A program made the translations under genes and the position numbers. Positions 1-8,410 of a stretch of 64,000 nt of DNA are shown piece by piece. Position 1 is the stretch's first letter; each line of letters opens with the position of its first letter. The DNA is from Nocardioides sp. R-C-SC26. GTDB taxonomy: Bacteria > Actinomycetota > Actinomycetes > Propionibacteriales > Nocardioidaceae. Location: the NCBI RefSeq assembly GCF_021246465.1, contig NZ_JAHRHK010000007.1:147536-211535 (forward strand), read 5' to 3'. The notes below the pieces were generated by a model. It was given only the letters and a program-made list of their open reading frames with translations. It had not been told where the DNA came from and made no database searches.

Positions 1-169
1 TCTCGCCGTACTTGTGCTCGATCGTCACCGGCAGCTGCTCGGAGGTCCCGGCGGAGCCGGCGGAGCCGCTCGTCTCGCCATCGCCGTCGTCACTGCCGCA
101 GGCGGCCAGGCCCAGGCCCAGCACCAGCGCGGAGGCGCCGATCGCGAGGCTGCGTCGTGTGGTGCGCAT
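1..169 (-). CDS. Iron-siderophore ABC transporter substrate-binding lipoprotein, N-terminal fragment
   Basis: Only the first 56 codons lie in the window; the gene runs off the left edge. It starts with ATG at 169 behind a purine-rich SD (GAAGAAGAGAGAAA). The product begins MRTTRRSLAIGASALVLGLG and continues to a lipobox LAAC, so it is an exported lipoprotein. After a Gly/Ser/Asp-rich linker comes LPVTIEHKYGE, which matches FPVTVEHRFGE in the next gene upstream (211-1272). This is the entry strand of FepB/FhuD-type siderophore-binding proteins. The two genes are therefore tandem paralogues, 41 bp apart and probably co-transcribed from the iron box at 1288-1321. Family assignment is sound; the ligand is unknown. 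Confidence 0.75.
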   Translation of the reverse strand, partial: MRTTRRSLAIGASALVLGLGLAACGSDDGDGETSGSAGSAGTSEQLPVTIEHKYGE

Positions 170-210
170 GTTTCTCTCTTCTTCTCGGGTGGGTGATGCG
201 ATTCGGAAGG

Positions 211-1272
211 TCAGGACGTCGGGAACTCGCGCGGCTGCTCGCCACGTGAGGCGCCGACCAGCGACGGCGTGAGGTGCTCGAGCACGTACTCCAGGCTGAG
301 CGGGGTGAGGAAGTAGATCGCTCCCGCGAGCGTCGCGTCGGTGTAGACGGACCGGTTCTCCTCGACCGCAGGCAGCTGGGAGACGGTCGCGAAGTCCTGC
401 AGCGTCTCGAACATCCCCTGGTCCTCGGTGGCCCAGACGATGACGTCGGCCTCGAGGAGGTTGACGTTCTCGGCGCTGATCAGGGCCTGCTCGCCCGGCT
501 TGGCGTACTTGTCCAGCCCGGGGGTGATCGTGAAGCCGAGGTCAGTGAGGAACGCCGTACTGAGGTCGTCGGGGTAGACGTAGAGCTGGCCGTCATAGGG
601 CCCGCCTTGGGAGAAGGTCGCGGTCTTGCCGGCGAAGTCCTTGCGGTGGAACTCGGCGACGGCGGCATAGTCGGCCTCGACCCGCTCGACGAGCTCCTGC
701 CCGTCGCCCTCGCGACCGAGGGCTCGCGCGACCTGGAGCACCTGGTCCTGCCACGGCGAGAAGTAGGGCAGCGAGTCCGGGACGCTCGACACCGTCGGTG
801 CGATGGCACTCAGCAGCTCGTAGTCGCGGTCGGTCATGCCGGCGTTCGTGCCGACGATCAGGTCGGGCTGGAGGTCGGCGATCTTCTCGAAGTCGATGCC
901 GTTGGTCGTGCGCAGCACGACCGGCTCGTTGTCGCCGAGCAGGTCCTGCGCCCAGGGCCAGGTGGCGGAGGGCTGGTCGCCGTACCACTCGGTCACCGCG
1001 ATCGGGACGACGCCGAACTGGAGCAGGATGTCCTGCTCGGTGAGGCCGACGCTGACGACGCGCTCGGGCACGCTCTCGATGGTCGTCTCGCCGAAGCGGT
1101 GCTCGACGGTGACCGGGAACGTGCCCTCGCCCTCGATCACCTCCGCGCCGATGGCTCTCGGCGGCGTGGCGACGGCGGGCTCGTCGGGACCGTTGCTCCC
1201 GCAGGCGCCGAGGCCACCGAGCAGCAACGAGACGACGAGCGCGCCGAGGACGGCGTGGGGGTGGGAACGCAC
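211..1272 (-). CDS. Iron-siderophore ABC transporter substrate-binding lipoprotein
   Basis: A 353-residue lipoprotein with a GTG start at 1272 behind GAGAGGAGAG. The signal peptide ends in the lipobox LGAC with Cys24. The mature part has the class III binding-protein layout: FGETTIESVPERVVSVG near residues 60-76, DLIVGTN near 138, and a C-terminal ILxHLTPSL-like end. In this family it would capture a ferric siderophore (or haem) outside the membrane and hand it to a FecCD/FecE-type importer. No permease is next to it; partner genes could lie beyond the left edge or be those at 44098-47134. The double IdeR box directly upstream makes iron-repressed expression very likely. The ligand is not predictable from sequence. 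Confidence 0.88.
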   Translation of the reverse strand: MRSHPHAVLGALVVSLLLGGLGACGSNGPDEPAVATPPRAIGAEVIEGEGTFPVTVEHRFGETTIESVPERVVSVGLTEQDILLQFGVVPIAVTEWYGDQPSATWPWAQDLLGDNEPVVLRTTNGIDFEKIADLQPDLIVGTNAGMTDRDYELLSAIAPTVSSVPDSLPYFSPWQDQVLQVARALGREGDGQELVERVEADYAAVAEFHRKDFAGKTATFSQGGPYDGQLYVYPDDLSTAFLTDLGFTITPGLDKYAKPGEQALISAENVNLLEADVIVWATEDQGMFETLQDFATVSQLPAVEENRSVYTDATLAGAIYFLTPLSLEYVLEHLTPSLVGASRGEQPREFPTS

Positions 1273-1287
1273 GGACGCTCTCCTCTC

Positions 1288-1321
1288 TTAGGTGAGCCTC
1301 ACTTTAGTAAGGCTCACCTAA
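1288..1321 (-). promoter_or_regulatory. Double DtxR/IdeR iron box
   Basis: A 34-bp imperfect palindrome whose ends are TTAGGTGAGCC and GGCTCACCTAA. It contains two overlapping 19-bp sites in opposite orientation (1288-1306 plus, 1303-1321 minus). By my count each matches the usual IdeR consensus TTAGGTTAGGCTAACCTAA at 14 of 19 positions. A TACTAA -10-like hexamer lies inside the palindrome, so a bound repressor would block RNA polymerase. It lies 15 bp upstream of the GTG of the binding protein at 211-1272. Iron-dependent repression is inferred from the match. Confidence 0.85.
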
Positions 1322-1395
1322 GAGGCTGCACGCGGGTCATCAGATGGACGCCGCGTCCGCACCGAGGCGCTCGCGGGCCGTACCCGCCGGTCCGG

Positions 1396-2481
1396 TCAGA
1401 CGATGCGGTGCATCCACCCCAGCTCGTCGGCCTCGCGGCCGAACTGGATCCCGACGAGGTGCTCGCGGATCCGGGCCGCGACACCACCTTCGGCCGGAGC
1501 CGGCGCGCTCGGCGTGGAGCCGCCGTCCCACTTGAGCTCTCCGACGGGCGTGATCACCGCCGCGGTGCCGCAGGCGAAGATCTCCACGATCTCACCGCTC
1601 GCGACGCCGTCACGCCACTCGTCGATGGAGATCCGACGCTCCTCCACCTGGTAGCCCAGGCGGCCGGCAAGCTCGATGATGCTGGCGCGGGTGATGCCCT
1701 CGAGGATCGTGCCGGTCTCCGGCGTCGCGATGCGACCGTCGGCGTACACGAAGTACAGGTTCATCCCCCCGAGCTCCTCGATGAAGCGCCCGTGCTCGGC
1801 GTCGAGGAAGACCACCTGGTCGCATCCGTGCTCGGTCGCCTCCTGCTGCGCGACCAGCGAGCTGGCGTAGTTGCCACCTGTCTTGGCGGCGCCCATGCCG
1901 CCGCGACCCGCCCGCGTGTAGGTCTCGCTCAGCCAGAGCGAGACCGGCTTCACTCCGCCCTTGAAGTACGCGCCGGCGGGGCTCGCGATGACCATGAAGG
2001 TGACGTGCTGACTGGGACGTACGCCCAGGAACGCCTCGGAGGCGAACATGAACGGACGCAGGTAGAGGCTCTTCTCCCCCGTGCTGGCGTCCGGGACCCA
2101 ACGCTGGTCGACGGCGACGAGCGCGTCCACCAGCTGCACGAAGTCGTCGGCGTCGAGGACGGGCAGGGCGAGCCGGTGGCTCGACCGCACCATCCGCGCC
2201 GCGTTCTGCTCCGGCCGGAACGACCAGACCGAGCCGTCGGGGTGGCGGTAGGCCTTCATCCCCTCGAACGTCTCCTGGGCGTAGTGGAGCACCGCCGTCG
2301 CCGGGTCGAGGGTCAGTGGACCGTAGGGAGTGATGCGGGCGTCGTGCCACCCCCGGTCCGGGGTCCACTCCACCGTGAGCATGTGGTCGGTGAAGTGGTT
2401 GCCGAACCCGGGGTCGGCGAGGATCTCGGCCAACCGCTCCTCGCTGGCGGGGTCGGTCGCGAGAGTGGTGCTGATGTCCAT
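1396..2481 (-). CDS. ilvE: Branched-chain amino acid aminotransferase
   Basis: A class IV PLP aminotransferase of the large actinobacterial/eukaryotic BCAT type (361 residues). It catalyses the last step of Leu, Ile and Val synthesis with glutamate as donor. Seen in sequence: the hallmark GMGAAKTGGNYASS near residues 195-208, containing the PLP lysine (K200); ETFEGMKAYR near 70-79; and the cofactor-phosphate turn EIFACGTAAVITPVG near 306-320. I take ATG 2481 (MDISTT) rather than TTG 2490, because TAGATT sits 7 nt upstream of that ATG with no Shine-Dalgarno, as in other leaderless genes here. leuB follows upstream on the same strand but has its own promoter-like hexamer. Function is confident. 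Confidence 0.95.
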   Translation of the reverse strand: MDISTTLATDPASEERLAEILADPGFGNHFTDHMLTVEWTPDRGWHDARITPYGPLTLDPATAVLHYAQETFEGMKAYRHPDGSVWSFRPEQNAARMVRSSHRLALPVLDADDFVQLVDALVAVDQRWVPDASTGEKSLYLRPFMFASEAFLGVRPSQHVTFMVIASPAGAYFKGGVKPVSLWLSETYTRAGRGGMGAAKTGGNYASSLVAQQEATEHGCDQVVFLDAEHGRFIEELGGMNLYFVYADGRIATPETGTILEGITRASIIELAGRLGYQVEERRISIDEWRDGVASGEIVEIFACGTAAVITPVGELKWDGGSTPSAPAPAEGGVAARIREHLVGIQFGREADELGWMHRIV

Positions 2482-2488
2482 GGCGGGC

Positions 2489-2494
2489 AATCTA
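2489..2494 (-). promoter_or_regulatory. Leaderless -10 hexamer of ilvE
   Basis: On the minus strand this reads TAGATT and is followed by 7 nt and the ATG of ilvE at 2481. No Shine-Dalgarno is present between them. This matches the TANNNT-N6/8-start arrangement of leaderless actinobacterial transcripts; no convincing -35 was seen. Confidence 0.4.
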
Positions 2495-2562
2495 GTAGAC
2501 CTTCCTCGTACGTGGATCGGTGCGGAAGGACACCCGGCGCGGACGTTCGTCGTCCGGGGGCC

Positions 2563-3627
2563 CTACCCCGCTACTCGGGCGGCGATCGCGTCGCCGACCT
2601 CGGACGTCGTGCGCCCACCGGTGGGGCCGGTGCCGGCGGGGCGGTCGGCCAGGTCGGCGATCGCCGCAGCCTCGACGGCGGCCGCGGCATCGGGGTAGCC
2701 GAGGTGGTCCAGGAGCAGGCCCACCGACAGGATCGCTGCCGTCGGGTCGGCCTTCTGCTGCCCGGCGATGTCGGGCGCGGAGCCGTGCACCGGCTCGAAC
2801 ATCGAGGGTGCGGTGCGGTCGGGGTTGACGTTGCCCGAGGCCGCCAGTCCGATGCCGCCGGTGATCGCGGCGGCAAGGTCGGTGATGATGTCGCCGAAGA
2901 GGTTGTCGGTGACGATCACGTCGAAGCGGGCCGGATCGGTGGTCATGAAGATCATCGCGGCGTCGATGTGCATGTAGTCGACGGTGACGTCGGGGAACTC
3001 CGCGGCGACGGCCTGGGTCAGGCGCCACCACACGGAGCCGGCGTTGACCAGCACGTTGGTCTTGTGGACCAGGGTGAGCTTGCGGCGCGGACGACGCTGC
3101 GCGCGGGCGAAGGCGTCGCGCAGCACACGCTCGACACCGAAGGCGGTGTTGACCGAGACCTCGGTCGCGACCTCGTGCGGCGTGCCGACACGCAGGGCGC
3201 CTCCGTTGCCGGTGTAGGGGCCCTCGGTGCCCTCGCGGACGACGACGAAGTCGACGTCGCCGGGGTTGGCCAGCGGGGAGACCGAGCCCGGGTAGATCCT
3301 GGACGGGCGCAGGTTGACGTAGTGGTCCAGCTCGAACCGCAGGCGCAACAGCAGACCGCGCTCGAGGATGCCCGGGGGCAGGTTCGGGTCGTTCGGCTTG
3401 CCTCCGACGGCGCCCAGCAGGATCGCGTCGTGCTCGCGCACCTCGGCGAGGACCGAGTCGGGCAGCACCTCGCCGGTGGCCAGGTAACGCTCGGCTCCCA
3501 GGTCGTACCGGGTCTGCTCGAACTTCACCTCCGACGGCGTGACCGCCTCGAGCACCTTCAGTGCCTCGGTGGTCACCTCCTGGCCGATGCCGTCGCCGGG
3601 GATGACTGCGAGCTTGAGGGAGGTCAT
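2563..3627 (-). CDS. leuB: 3-isopropylmalate dehydrogenase
   Basis: A 354-residue isocitrate/isopropylmalate dehydrogenase-family enzyme. It oxidatively decarboxylates 3-isopropylmalate with NAD in leucine synthesis. Seen: the N-terminal [19 protein letters not shown] near residue 74; the substrate loop with [16 protein letters not shown]; the metal-binding signature running [13 protein letters not shown] (Asp cluster near 235-247); and [14 protein letters not shown] near 276-289. The start is ATG 3627 (MTSLKL). Upstream in-frame codons are unrelated and overlap a small ORF ending 11 nt before this ATG. No Shine-Dalgarno precedes the ATG, but TAACGT lies 8 nt upstream. leuB may therefore be leaderless or translationally coupled to the small ORF. 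Confidence 0.96.
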   Translation of the reverse strand: MTSLKLAVIPGDGIGQEVTTEALKVLEAVTPSEVKFEQTRYDLGAERYLATGEVLPDSVLAEVREHDAILLGAVGGKPNDPNLPPGILERGLLLRLRFELDHYVNLRPSRIYPGSVSPLANPGDVDFVVVREGTEGPYTGNGGALRVGTPHEVATEVSVNTAFGVERVLRDAFARAQRRPRRKLTLVHKTNVLVNAGSVWWRLTQAVAAEFPDVTVDYMHIDAAMIFMTTDPARFDVIVTDNLFGDIITDLAAAITGGIGLAASGNVNPDRTAPSMFEPVHGSAPDIAGQQKADPTAAILSVGLLLDHLGYPDAAAAVEAAAIADLADRPAGTGPTGGRTTSEVGDAIAARVAG

Positions 3628-3635
3628 GGACACGA

Positions 3636-3641
3636 ACGTTA
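3636..3641 (-). promoter_or_regulatory. Possible leaderless -10 hexamer of leuB
   Basis: On the minus strand this reads TAACGT, 8 nt before ATG 3627. It overlaps the TAA stop of the small ORF at 3639-3821. The lack of any Shine-Dalgarno before leuB supports a leaderless start, but the hexamer alone is weak evidence. Confidence 0.3.
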
Positions 3642-3821
3642 GTTGTCGTCGGGGCGCTCGCCCGCGCCGTCTCGCAGGTCGACGGCGTGCCTGGGGCCGT
3701 GCGCGGCATCGGCTGGAGCGACCTCGTGGTCGCGGCGGTGCTTCGCCGGCCCCCACTCGGCGGTGGACGTCCTGGCTCCCCGCTGGAAGGCGGTTCGGGT
3801 CGTGGCAGTTGCGGTGTTCAT
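3639..3821 (-). CDS. Small hypothetical protein upstream of leuB (60 aa)
   Basis: A short ORF starting ATG 3821 behind a good Shine-Dalgarno (GAGAGGAA, 6 nt spacing) and ending in TAA 11 nt before the leuB ATG. The product starts [20 protein letters not shown], is hydrophilic, rich in Arg, Asp, His and Ala, and has no signal peptide or membrane segment. I recognise no family. The strong ribosome site and tight spacing argue for translation. The absence of a Shine-Dalgarno at leuB raises the possibility that the small ORF couples or modulates leuB translation. It has no run of Leu codons, so it is not a classical attenuation leader. It could still be a chance ORF. Confidence 0.45.
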   Translation of the reverse strand: MNTATATTRTAFQRGARTSTAEWGPAKHRRDHEVAPADAAHGPRHAVDLRDGAGERPDDN

Positions 3822-4312
3822 GTCGGTTCCTCTCGCTGCGGACGGCGCGACGTCGTCCGCTCTCGGCGGCGTGGGTGGGATCTGCATTCCGGTGCTTCGC
3901 GTCCGGAGATGTCCCCACGGAGGAACCGAGTGGCGAGCCGTGCATCGTCCCTCGGATCGCAAGGGACGGTCGGGCGAGCCTGGCCTCAGCGAGCGGATCC
4001 GCGCGTCACCTGCGCCCTCCACCGTGGAGACATCACCGAACGTGATGCGGATCGTCGGGAATCCGACGGTCCTGACGAGGCCATGCGCTGGACTACGGGA
4101 ACTTCAGCGCGTGCGAGCCACCACGACGAGGTGGCCTCACTCGCAGGATCAAGCCTGCTGGGCCTCGCCGCGGCGCTCAATAAGTACGCACAGGTTCCGC
4201 ATGGTGCGTCGATGATAGCCACGTTCGACGCCGTCGCGCCCGCATTTGCTCCGACTCGTTCGGATGGCGAGACGTCAGTGGCCCCGCGGCACGGCGCGGC
4301 AACACTCATCCG
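3822..4312. other. Divergent intergenic region with short hairpins, no gene recognised
   Basis: About 490 bp between the leuB-side small ORF and the methyltransferase. I see no credible coding region. Short inverted repeats are visible: CGTCCC/GGGACG (3946-3951, 3963-3968), CATCAC/GTGATG (4031-4036, 4042-4047), and a larger interrupted one at 4113-4144 pairing GCGAG-CCACC with GGTGG-CTCGC. The last could be a structured leader for the leftward unit. No known riboswitch core was identified. Confidence 0.4.
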
Positions 4313-4897
4313 GTGAGCGCCTCCCCCGAACTCCCCGAGATCGTCGCGCGTGCGTTCGACGTGTCGCGTCGGGCGGGGTACGTCTCGTTCTGCCGCAACG
4401 AGACCGGCCGACTGCTGGCCATGCTGGCCTCCACCCGCGACGGCGTGATGGCCGAGTTCGGCACCGGCTGCGGCGTCGGGACCGCCTGGCTGCGCTCCGG
4501 CGTCCGGGGCGAGAAGGCGACGATCGTCACCGCCGAGCTCAACCCGAAGCTCGCCCGTGCGGCCGCCGAGATCTTCCAGGACGACCCGCAGGTCGAGGTG
4601 CTCGCCGCCGACTGGTCGACGCTGCACACGCTGGGGCCCTTCTCCCTGCTGTTCCTCGACTCCGGGCAGAGCTCGGGCGGGTTCGGCGACGACGTCAGCG
4701 TCGACGCCATCGCCGACCTGGTGGAGGACGGCGGGATCGTGGTGCTCGACGACTTCGTGCCGTGCGAGAGCTGGCCTCCGGTCTACGGCGGTCGGGTCGA
4801 CACCCTGCGCGAGCAGTGGCTGACCGACGAGCGTTTCACCGCCGTCGAGGTGATGGTGGCCGCCGACGCGAGCACGATCATCGCCACCAAGCGCTGA
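4313..4897 (+). CDS. Class I SAM-dependent O-methyltransferase-like protein
   Basis: A 194-residue Rossmann-fold methyltransferase. Motif I EFGTGCGVGTAWL (residues 48-60) binds SAM. It is followed by the acidic strand TAELNPK near 74-80, the post-motif LLFLDSGQSSGG near 111-122, and GGIVVLDDF near 139-147. This order is that of caffeoyl-CoA O-methyltransferase-like (class I O-MT) proteins, though the usual N-terminal helix is short. The substrate is unknown. The start is GTG 4313; the Shine-Dalgarno is poor. It converges with the LuxR-type regulator 34 bp away and has no same-strand partner. Other small-molecule methyltransferase activities are possible. Confidence 0.75.
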   Translation: MSASPELPEIVARAFDVSRRAGYVSFCRNETGRLLAMLASTRDGVMAEFGTGCGVGTAWLRSGVRGEKATIVTAELNPKLARAAAEIFQDDPQVEVLAADWSTLHTLGPFSLLFLDSGQSSGGFGDDVSVDAIADLVEDGGIVVLDDFVPCESWPPVYGGRVDTLREQWLTDERFTAVEVMVAADASTIIATKR

Positions 4898-4931
4898 TCC
4901 CGCGGCGTTCCGCCCCGGAGGTCCGCAGGAG

Positions 4932-7595
4932 TCAGGGCATCGCGGTGCCCAACGCAGATGCGAGCTGGCTGCGGCGTCGGATGCCGAGCTTGCGGTAGGT
5001 GGCGGACAGGTGCGACTCCACCGTGCGGGCCGAGACGCCGAGCCGGGCGGCGATCTCGGTGTTGGTCGCACCGGAGGCTGCCAGCTCCGCAGTGCGCCGC
5101 TGCGACGGCGAGAGGCCGAGGTCGTCCTCGTCGGAGACCGTCGTGCCCATGCGTCGGGCGTCATCGGCACAGCGTTCGCGCCAGGCCGCCAGGCCCGCGC
5201 GTTCGAAGAGCGCCGCCGCGTCGGCGAAGGCCTCGGCCGCCTCACGACGTCGGCGTGCTGCGCGATGCACGCGGCCCTCGGCCCAACGCGCCCGGGCGTG
5301 GTGGGTGACCAGCCCGGCGTCGCGAGCCATCGCTATCGCCGCGCGCGCGTGAGCCAGGGCAGCCTCGAGGTCGCCGGCGTCGGTCGCCAGCAGCGCCGCA
5401 ACCCGCCGGCGGGAGCCCTCCAGGTGCGGTCGCTCGACCCATGGGTCGGTGCCGAGCGCTGCGAACCATCGGCGCGCGAGCTCCGCCTCGCCCGCGAGCA
5501 CGGCGGCCTCGGCTCCCGCGACGACGCTGGACTGCATCGTCGGCTCCGGCACCACCGAGCCGAGCACCCTCTCGACGTGGACGCCGAGCAGCGCCACGGC
5601 TTGCGCGGCGCGGCCGCCGAGCTGCCAACCTTCGCAGATCGCCTCGCCGAAGAGGGCGAGCATCTCCACCTGCGACTGGGTGCCGTCGACGGCGATCTCC
5701 AGCACCGACGGCTCGAGCAGTGCGACCGCGGCGTCGTCGCCGGCGTCGAGGGCGCGGACGTAGCCGAGCAGGAGACTCAGTCCGTCGGCGGTGTCGTGAC
5801 GGAACTCGCGGGCCCGACGCTCCACGAGGTCCAGCAGCGGCTCCAGCTCGACGACGCGCCCCGTCGCACGCGCGGCGAGATAGGCCAGCACGACGTGGAA
5901 GGCGCTGTAGGCGAGGTCCCCGGACTCCAGCGACGTCGTGGTGCGTTCGGTGCTGATGGCGTAGGCGGTGTCGAACTCGCCTCGCACCCAATGACAGGTG
6001 GCGAGCATGAAGGCGGGGTCGACGACCGGGTGCCGCGCGATCGACGGGTCGAGCTCGCCGACCACGGCCGATACCGCGTCCAGGTCGACCGGCTCACCTG
6101 CGAAGAGGGTGACCACGGCACTGCCGGCCATGGTGAGCCCGACGTGCTCGCGTGACCCGGAGGCCTCGGCGTGGTCGCGCGCCCGGCGCATGATCTGCGG
6201 CATCTCGCCGAACCTGAAGTCCCGCGCTGCTAGGAACGACTCCCACGTCGCGAGCTCGGCCCGCAGGTCGGACTCGCCTTCCCCGCGTCCGAGGGCGGCC
6301 TCGGCGCGCTGCAGTGCAGCGCCGGCCGCGGCCGCGTCGCGTTCGAAGACGAGCCGGAACTCCACCATCGCGATCTCGGCCACCTGACGGGTCGTCGCCG
6401 GCTCCGCGGCAGCCAGCTGCTCGGCGGCCCTGGTCAGGTCACCGAGGCCGATGCCGGCCTCCGCCGCGACCACTAGCGCCCGGCACCGCTGCTCGGCCCC
6501 CACCGCGACGTCTGCCGCCACGCGGGCGCTGGCCGCGGCGAGAGGGAGCGCACCTCGCGCGAGCGCCGCGTCCGCGTCGGCGAGGAGCTCCTCCGCGACG
6601 TCCCGGTCGGCGCCCACCACCGACGCCGCGCGCGTGCGCAACGACTCGCCGGGTCCCGCCGTCGGCAGCAGCGCGCTCCGCACCGCACGCGCCTCCTCCG
6701 CCCCCACCGCCGCTCGCAGGCTCCGCCCGACGAACGGCGAGCGGAAGTGGACGGCATCGTGCGCCACGACGCGCACGGGATACGGGAGATGAGCAAGCTC
6801 GGCTCTCACCTCGGCCTCCGAGACACCGGCGGCCGTCGCGATCCTCGCGACGCCACGGTCTTCGGCGAATGCCACGAGCAGGAGGAGCCGGCGCGCGCCG
6901 ACGCCCAGGCGCGCGAGCGCCTCGACCTGACGATCTCCCAGCCGCCGGGAGACGTCGTCCAGCGCGCCGTCGGCGGAGACGGCGTCCGCGAGCTCGACCG
7001 CGACGCCCGGGGAGCCGTCGGCCCAACCGATGAGCCGTCGCAACGCGCGACTGCGGACGGCCGCGGTCGCCGTCCGCTCGATGAGCAGGCCGATCTGATG
7101 GTCGGTGAGCCGCGTGAGCAGCCGGTGGTCCCGAGGCCAGGGATCCCCCGGGTCGGCGACGTCGCCCGCCGTCGCCAGCACGACGTCGCCCGTGACCAGG
7201 CGGAGCCCGCGGTGCAGGACGCCGCCGCTCGCGCTGTCGACCCAGGCGAGGTCGTCGATCACGAGGGTCGTCGGCTCGTCGTCGAGCGCGGCCGCGATCG
7301 ACGCGGCAAGGCCCACCGACGTCGTCCCTGCCGGCACGGGGACACCGAGTGCGCGCGCGACGTCGTCGGCGACGCCGAGGTCCACCATCCGCTCCGCCTC
7401 GATCCCCCGCACGGCGACCACCCGCCGTCCGGCATTGCGGGCATGCGCCGCGACCTCGGCGCACCAGCGGCTCCGTCCGGACCCGGGTTCCCCACGGACG
7501 TGGAGCGCGCGCGAGCCGCCCGCGGCGACGTGGAGTGCGGCGAGCTCTGCAAGCAGGGCGTCGCGCCCGATCAGGGGCGGTCCTGCGGCCAGCAC
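4932..7595 (-). CDS. Large ATP-binding LuxR-family regulator (LAL type)
   Basis: An 887-residue regulator. The N-terminal P-loop module has Walker A GEPGSGRS (residues 35-42) and Walker B LVIDD (111-115). The middle is Ala-rich helical repeats resembling a TPR sensor platform. The C-terminal 62 residues form a LuxR/GerE helix-turn-helix (LSPSQRRTAELAASGATNTE, then VSARTVESHLSATYRKLGIR). LAL/MalT-type proteins integrate a ligand with ATP to activate transcription. The start is GTG 7595 (VLAAGPPLIGRDALL), since upstream codons in frame overlap the FHA gene as its shadow. It follows the PknG operon by 65 bp on the same strand and may be co-transcribed with it. Target and ligand are unknown. Confidence 0.88.
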   Translation of the reverse strand: MLAAGPPLIGRDALLAELAALHVAAGGSRALHVRGEPGSGRSRWCAEVAAHARNAGRRVVAVRGIEAERMVDLGVADDVARALGVPVPAGTTSVGLAASIAAALDDEPTTLVIDDLAWVDSASGGVLHRGLRLVTGDVVLATAGDVADPGDPWPRDHRLLTRLTDHQIGLLIERTATAAVRSRALRRLIGWADGSPGVAVELADAVSADGALDDVSRRLGDRQVEALARLGVGARRLLLLVAFAEDRGVARIATAAGVSEAEVRAELAHLPYPVRVVAHDAVHFRSPFVGRSLRAAVGAEEARAVRSALLPTAGPGESLRTRAASVVGADRDVAEELLADADAALARGALPLAAASARVAADVAVGAEQRCRALVVAAEAGIGLGDLTRAAEQLAAAEPATTRQVAEIAMVEFRLVFERDAAAAGAALQRAEAALGRGEGESDLRAELATWESFLAARDFRFGEMPQIMRRARDHAEASGSREHVGLTMAGSAVVTLFAGEPVDLDAVSAVVGELDPSIARHPVVDPAFMLATCHWVRGEFDTAYAISTERTTTSLESGDLAYSAFHVVLAYLAARATGRVVELEPLLDLVERRAREFRHDTADGLSLLLGYVRALDAGDDAAVALLEPSVLEIAVDGTQSQVEMLALFGEAICEGWQLGGRAAQAVALLGVHVERVLGSVVPEPTMQSSVVAGAEAAVLAGEAELARRWFAALGTDPWVERPHLEGSRRRVAALLATDAGDLEAALAHARAAIAMARDAGLVTHHARARWAEGRVHRAARRRREAAEAFADAAALFERAGLAAWRERCADDARRMGTTVSDEDDLGLSPSQRRTAELAASGATNTEIAARLGVSARTVESHLSATYRKLGIRRRSQLASALGTAMP

Positions 7596-7660
7596 GGCAT
7601 CAGCGTACTGATATCGGACCGACGCACCGGGGCGTCGCGGATGTGGATCGACGAGTTGGC

Positions 7661-8410
7661 CTACACCTCGCCCGGCGCCGCCTGACGGACGACGATGCGG
7701 GTCCAGGCTCCGAGGTAGACCCGGTCTCCGGCGGCGATCTCGGTCTTCTGTCCGACCGGGATCGGGGTCTTGGGGAGCAGGCCGGTGGCGCCTCCGACGT
7801 AGGTGCCGTTGGAGGAGCCGAGGTCCTCCACGAACCACCGGCTCCCGTCCGTGGTGAGCTGCGCGTGCCGGCGGCTGATGCCGTTGTCGGTGCCCAGATC
7901 GATGTCGGGCGCGATGCCCCGACTGCGCGAGGCTCGGCCGATCAGCACCGAGGTGTGCCGCAGCGCCACGACACTCGGCAGGCCGGGCGAGGGCAGCGGG
8001 TCGGTGCTCTGCTGGTCGGCGTACCAGTCGGGGTCGATCCAGACCTCGGCCACCCACGCGTCAGCCGGGGCCGGTGAGGGGTTGGGATCGGTCGCGGTCT
8101 CGACAGGCTCGGCCGTCGGAATGCTCGGGCCTGCACCGTGCGAAGGCGGTAGGTCCAGGCCGGACGGCGGGGTCATCGGCCGCGGCATCGCGCCGGTGGT
8201 GAAGTCGTACCCGCAGCTCTCGCAGAACAGAGCGTTCGCCGGCGTGGGCGCCTGGCAGTTCGGGCAACTCGTCGCCTGCGCCGCGCCGTCGGGCGGCGCG
8301 GGATCGGTGGTGGCCGCGGGCGAGCCGGTCTCACCGGCGTCGGGCATGGCGACGCCGCAGGTGTCGCAGTAGTCGGTAGCCGTGGAGTCGTGGCCAGCTG
8401 GACACTTCAC
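7661..8410 (-). CDS. FHA-domain protein with two zinc-ribbon motifs
   Basis: A 249-residue cytosolic protein, last gene of the PknG operon. The N-terminus has zinc-ribbon pairs CPAGH..CDTCG (residues 3-19) and CPNC..CESCG (49-67). A Pro/Thr/Asp-rich linker follows (about 70-145), then an FHA domain with the canonical phosphothreonine-binding signature: IGR (157-159), ISRRHA (178-183) and SSNGTYV (199-205). FHA domains read phosphothreonine, so it is a plausible reader of the adjacent kinase. It is not an obvious GarA/OdhI: that family is about 140-160 residues with an N-terminal ETT motif, absent here. GTG 8410 is chosen because its GTGA overlaps the stop of the VWA gene. Confidence 0.88.
   Translation of the reverse strand: MKCPAGHDSTATDYCDTCGVAMPDAGETGSPAATTDPAPPDGAAQATSCPNCQAPTPANALFCESCGYDFTTGAMPRPMTPPSGLDLPPSHGAGPSIPTAEPVETATDPNPSPAPADAWVAEVWIDPDWYADQQSTDPLPSPGLPSVVALRHTSVLIGRASRSRGIAPDIDLGTDNGISRRHAQLTTDGSRWFVEDLGSSNGTYVGGATGLLPKTPIPVGQKTEIAAGDRVYLGAWTRIVVRQAAPGEV

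Noticed and set aside
274..3642. Very long plus-strand open frame opposite the binding protein, ilvE and leuB
   Set aside because: Antisense shadow of three convincing genes; high-GC codon bias opens the opposite frame, and the translation is Arg/Asp/Gly-rich with no domain.
4113..4144. Riboswitch upstream of the leuB side
   Set aside because: An interrupted hairpin is visible but no conserved core of a known riboswitch or T-box could be identified.
7661..8410. FHA protein as GarA/OdhI
   Set aside because: Too long, has zinc ribbons, and lacks the N-terminal ETT phosphorylation motif; GarA is probably elsewhere in the genome.
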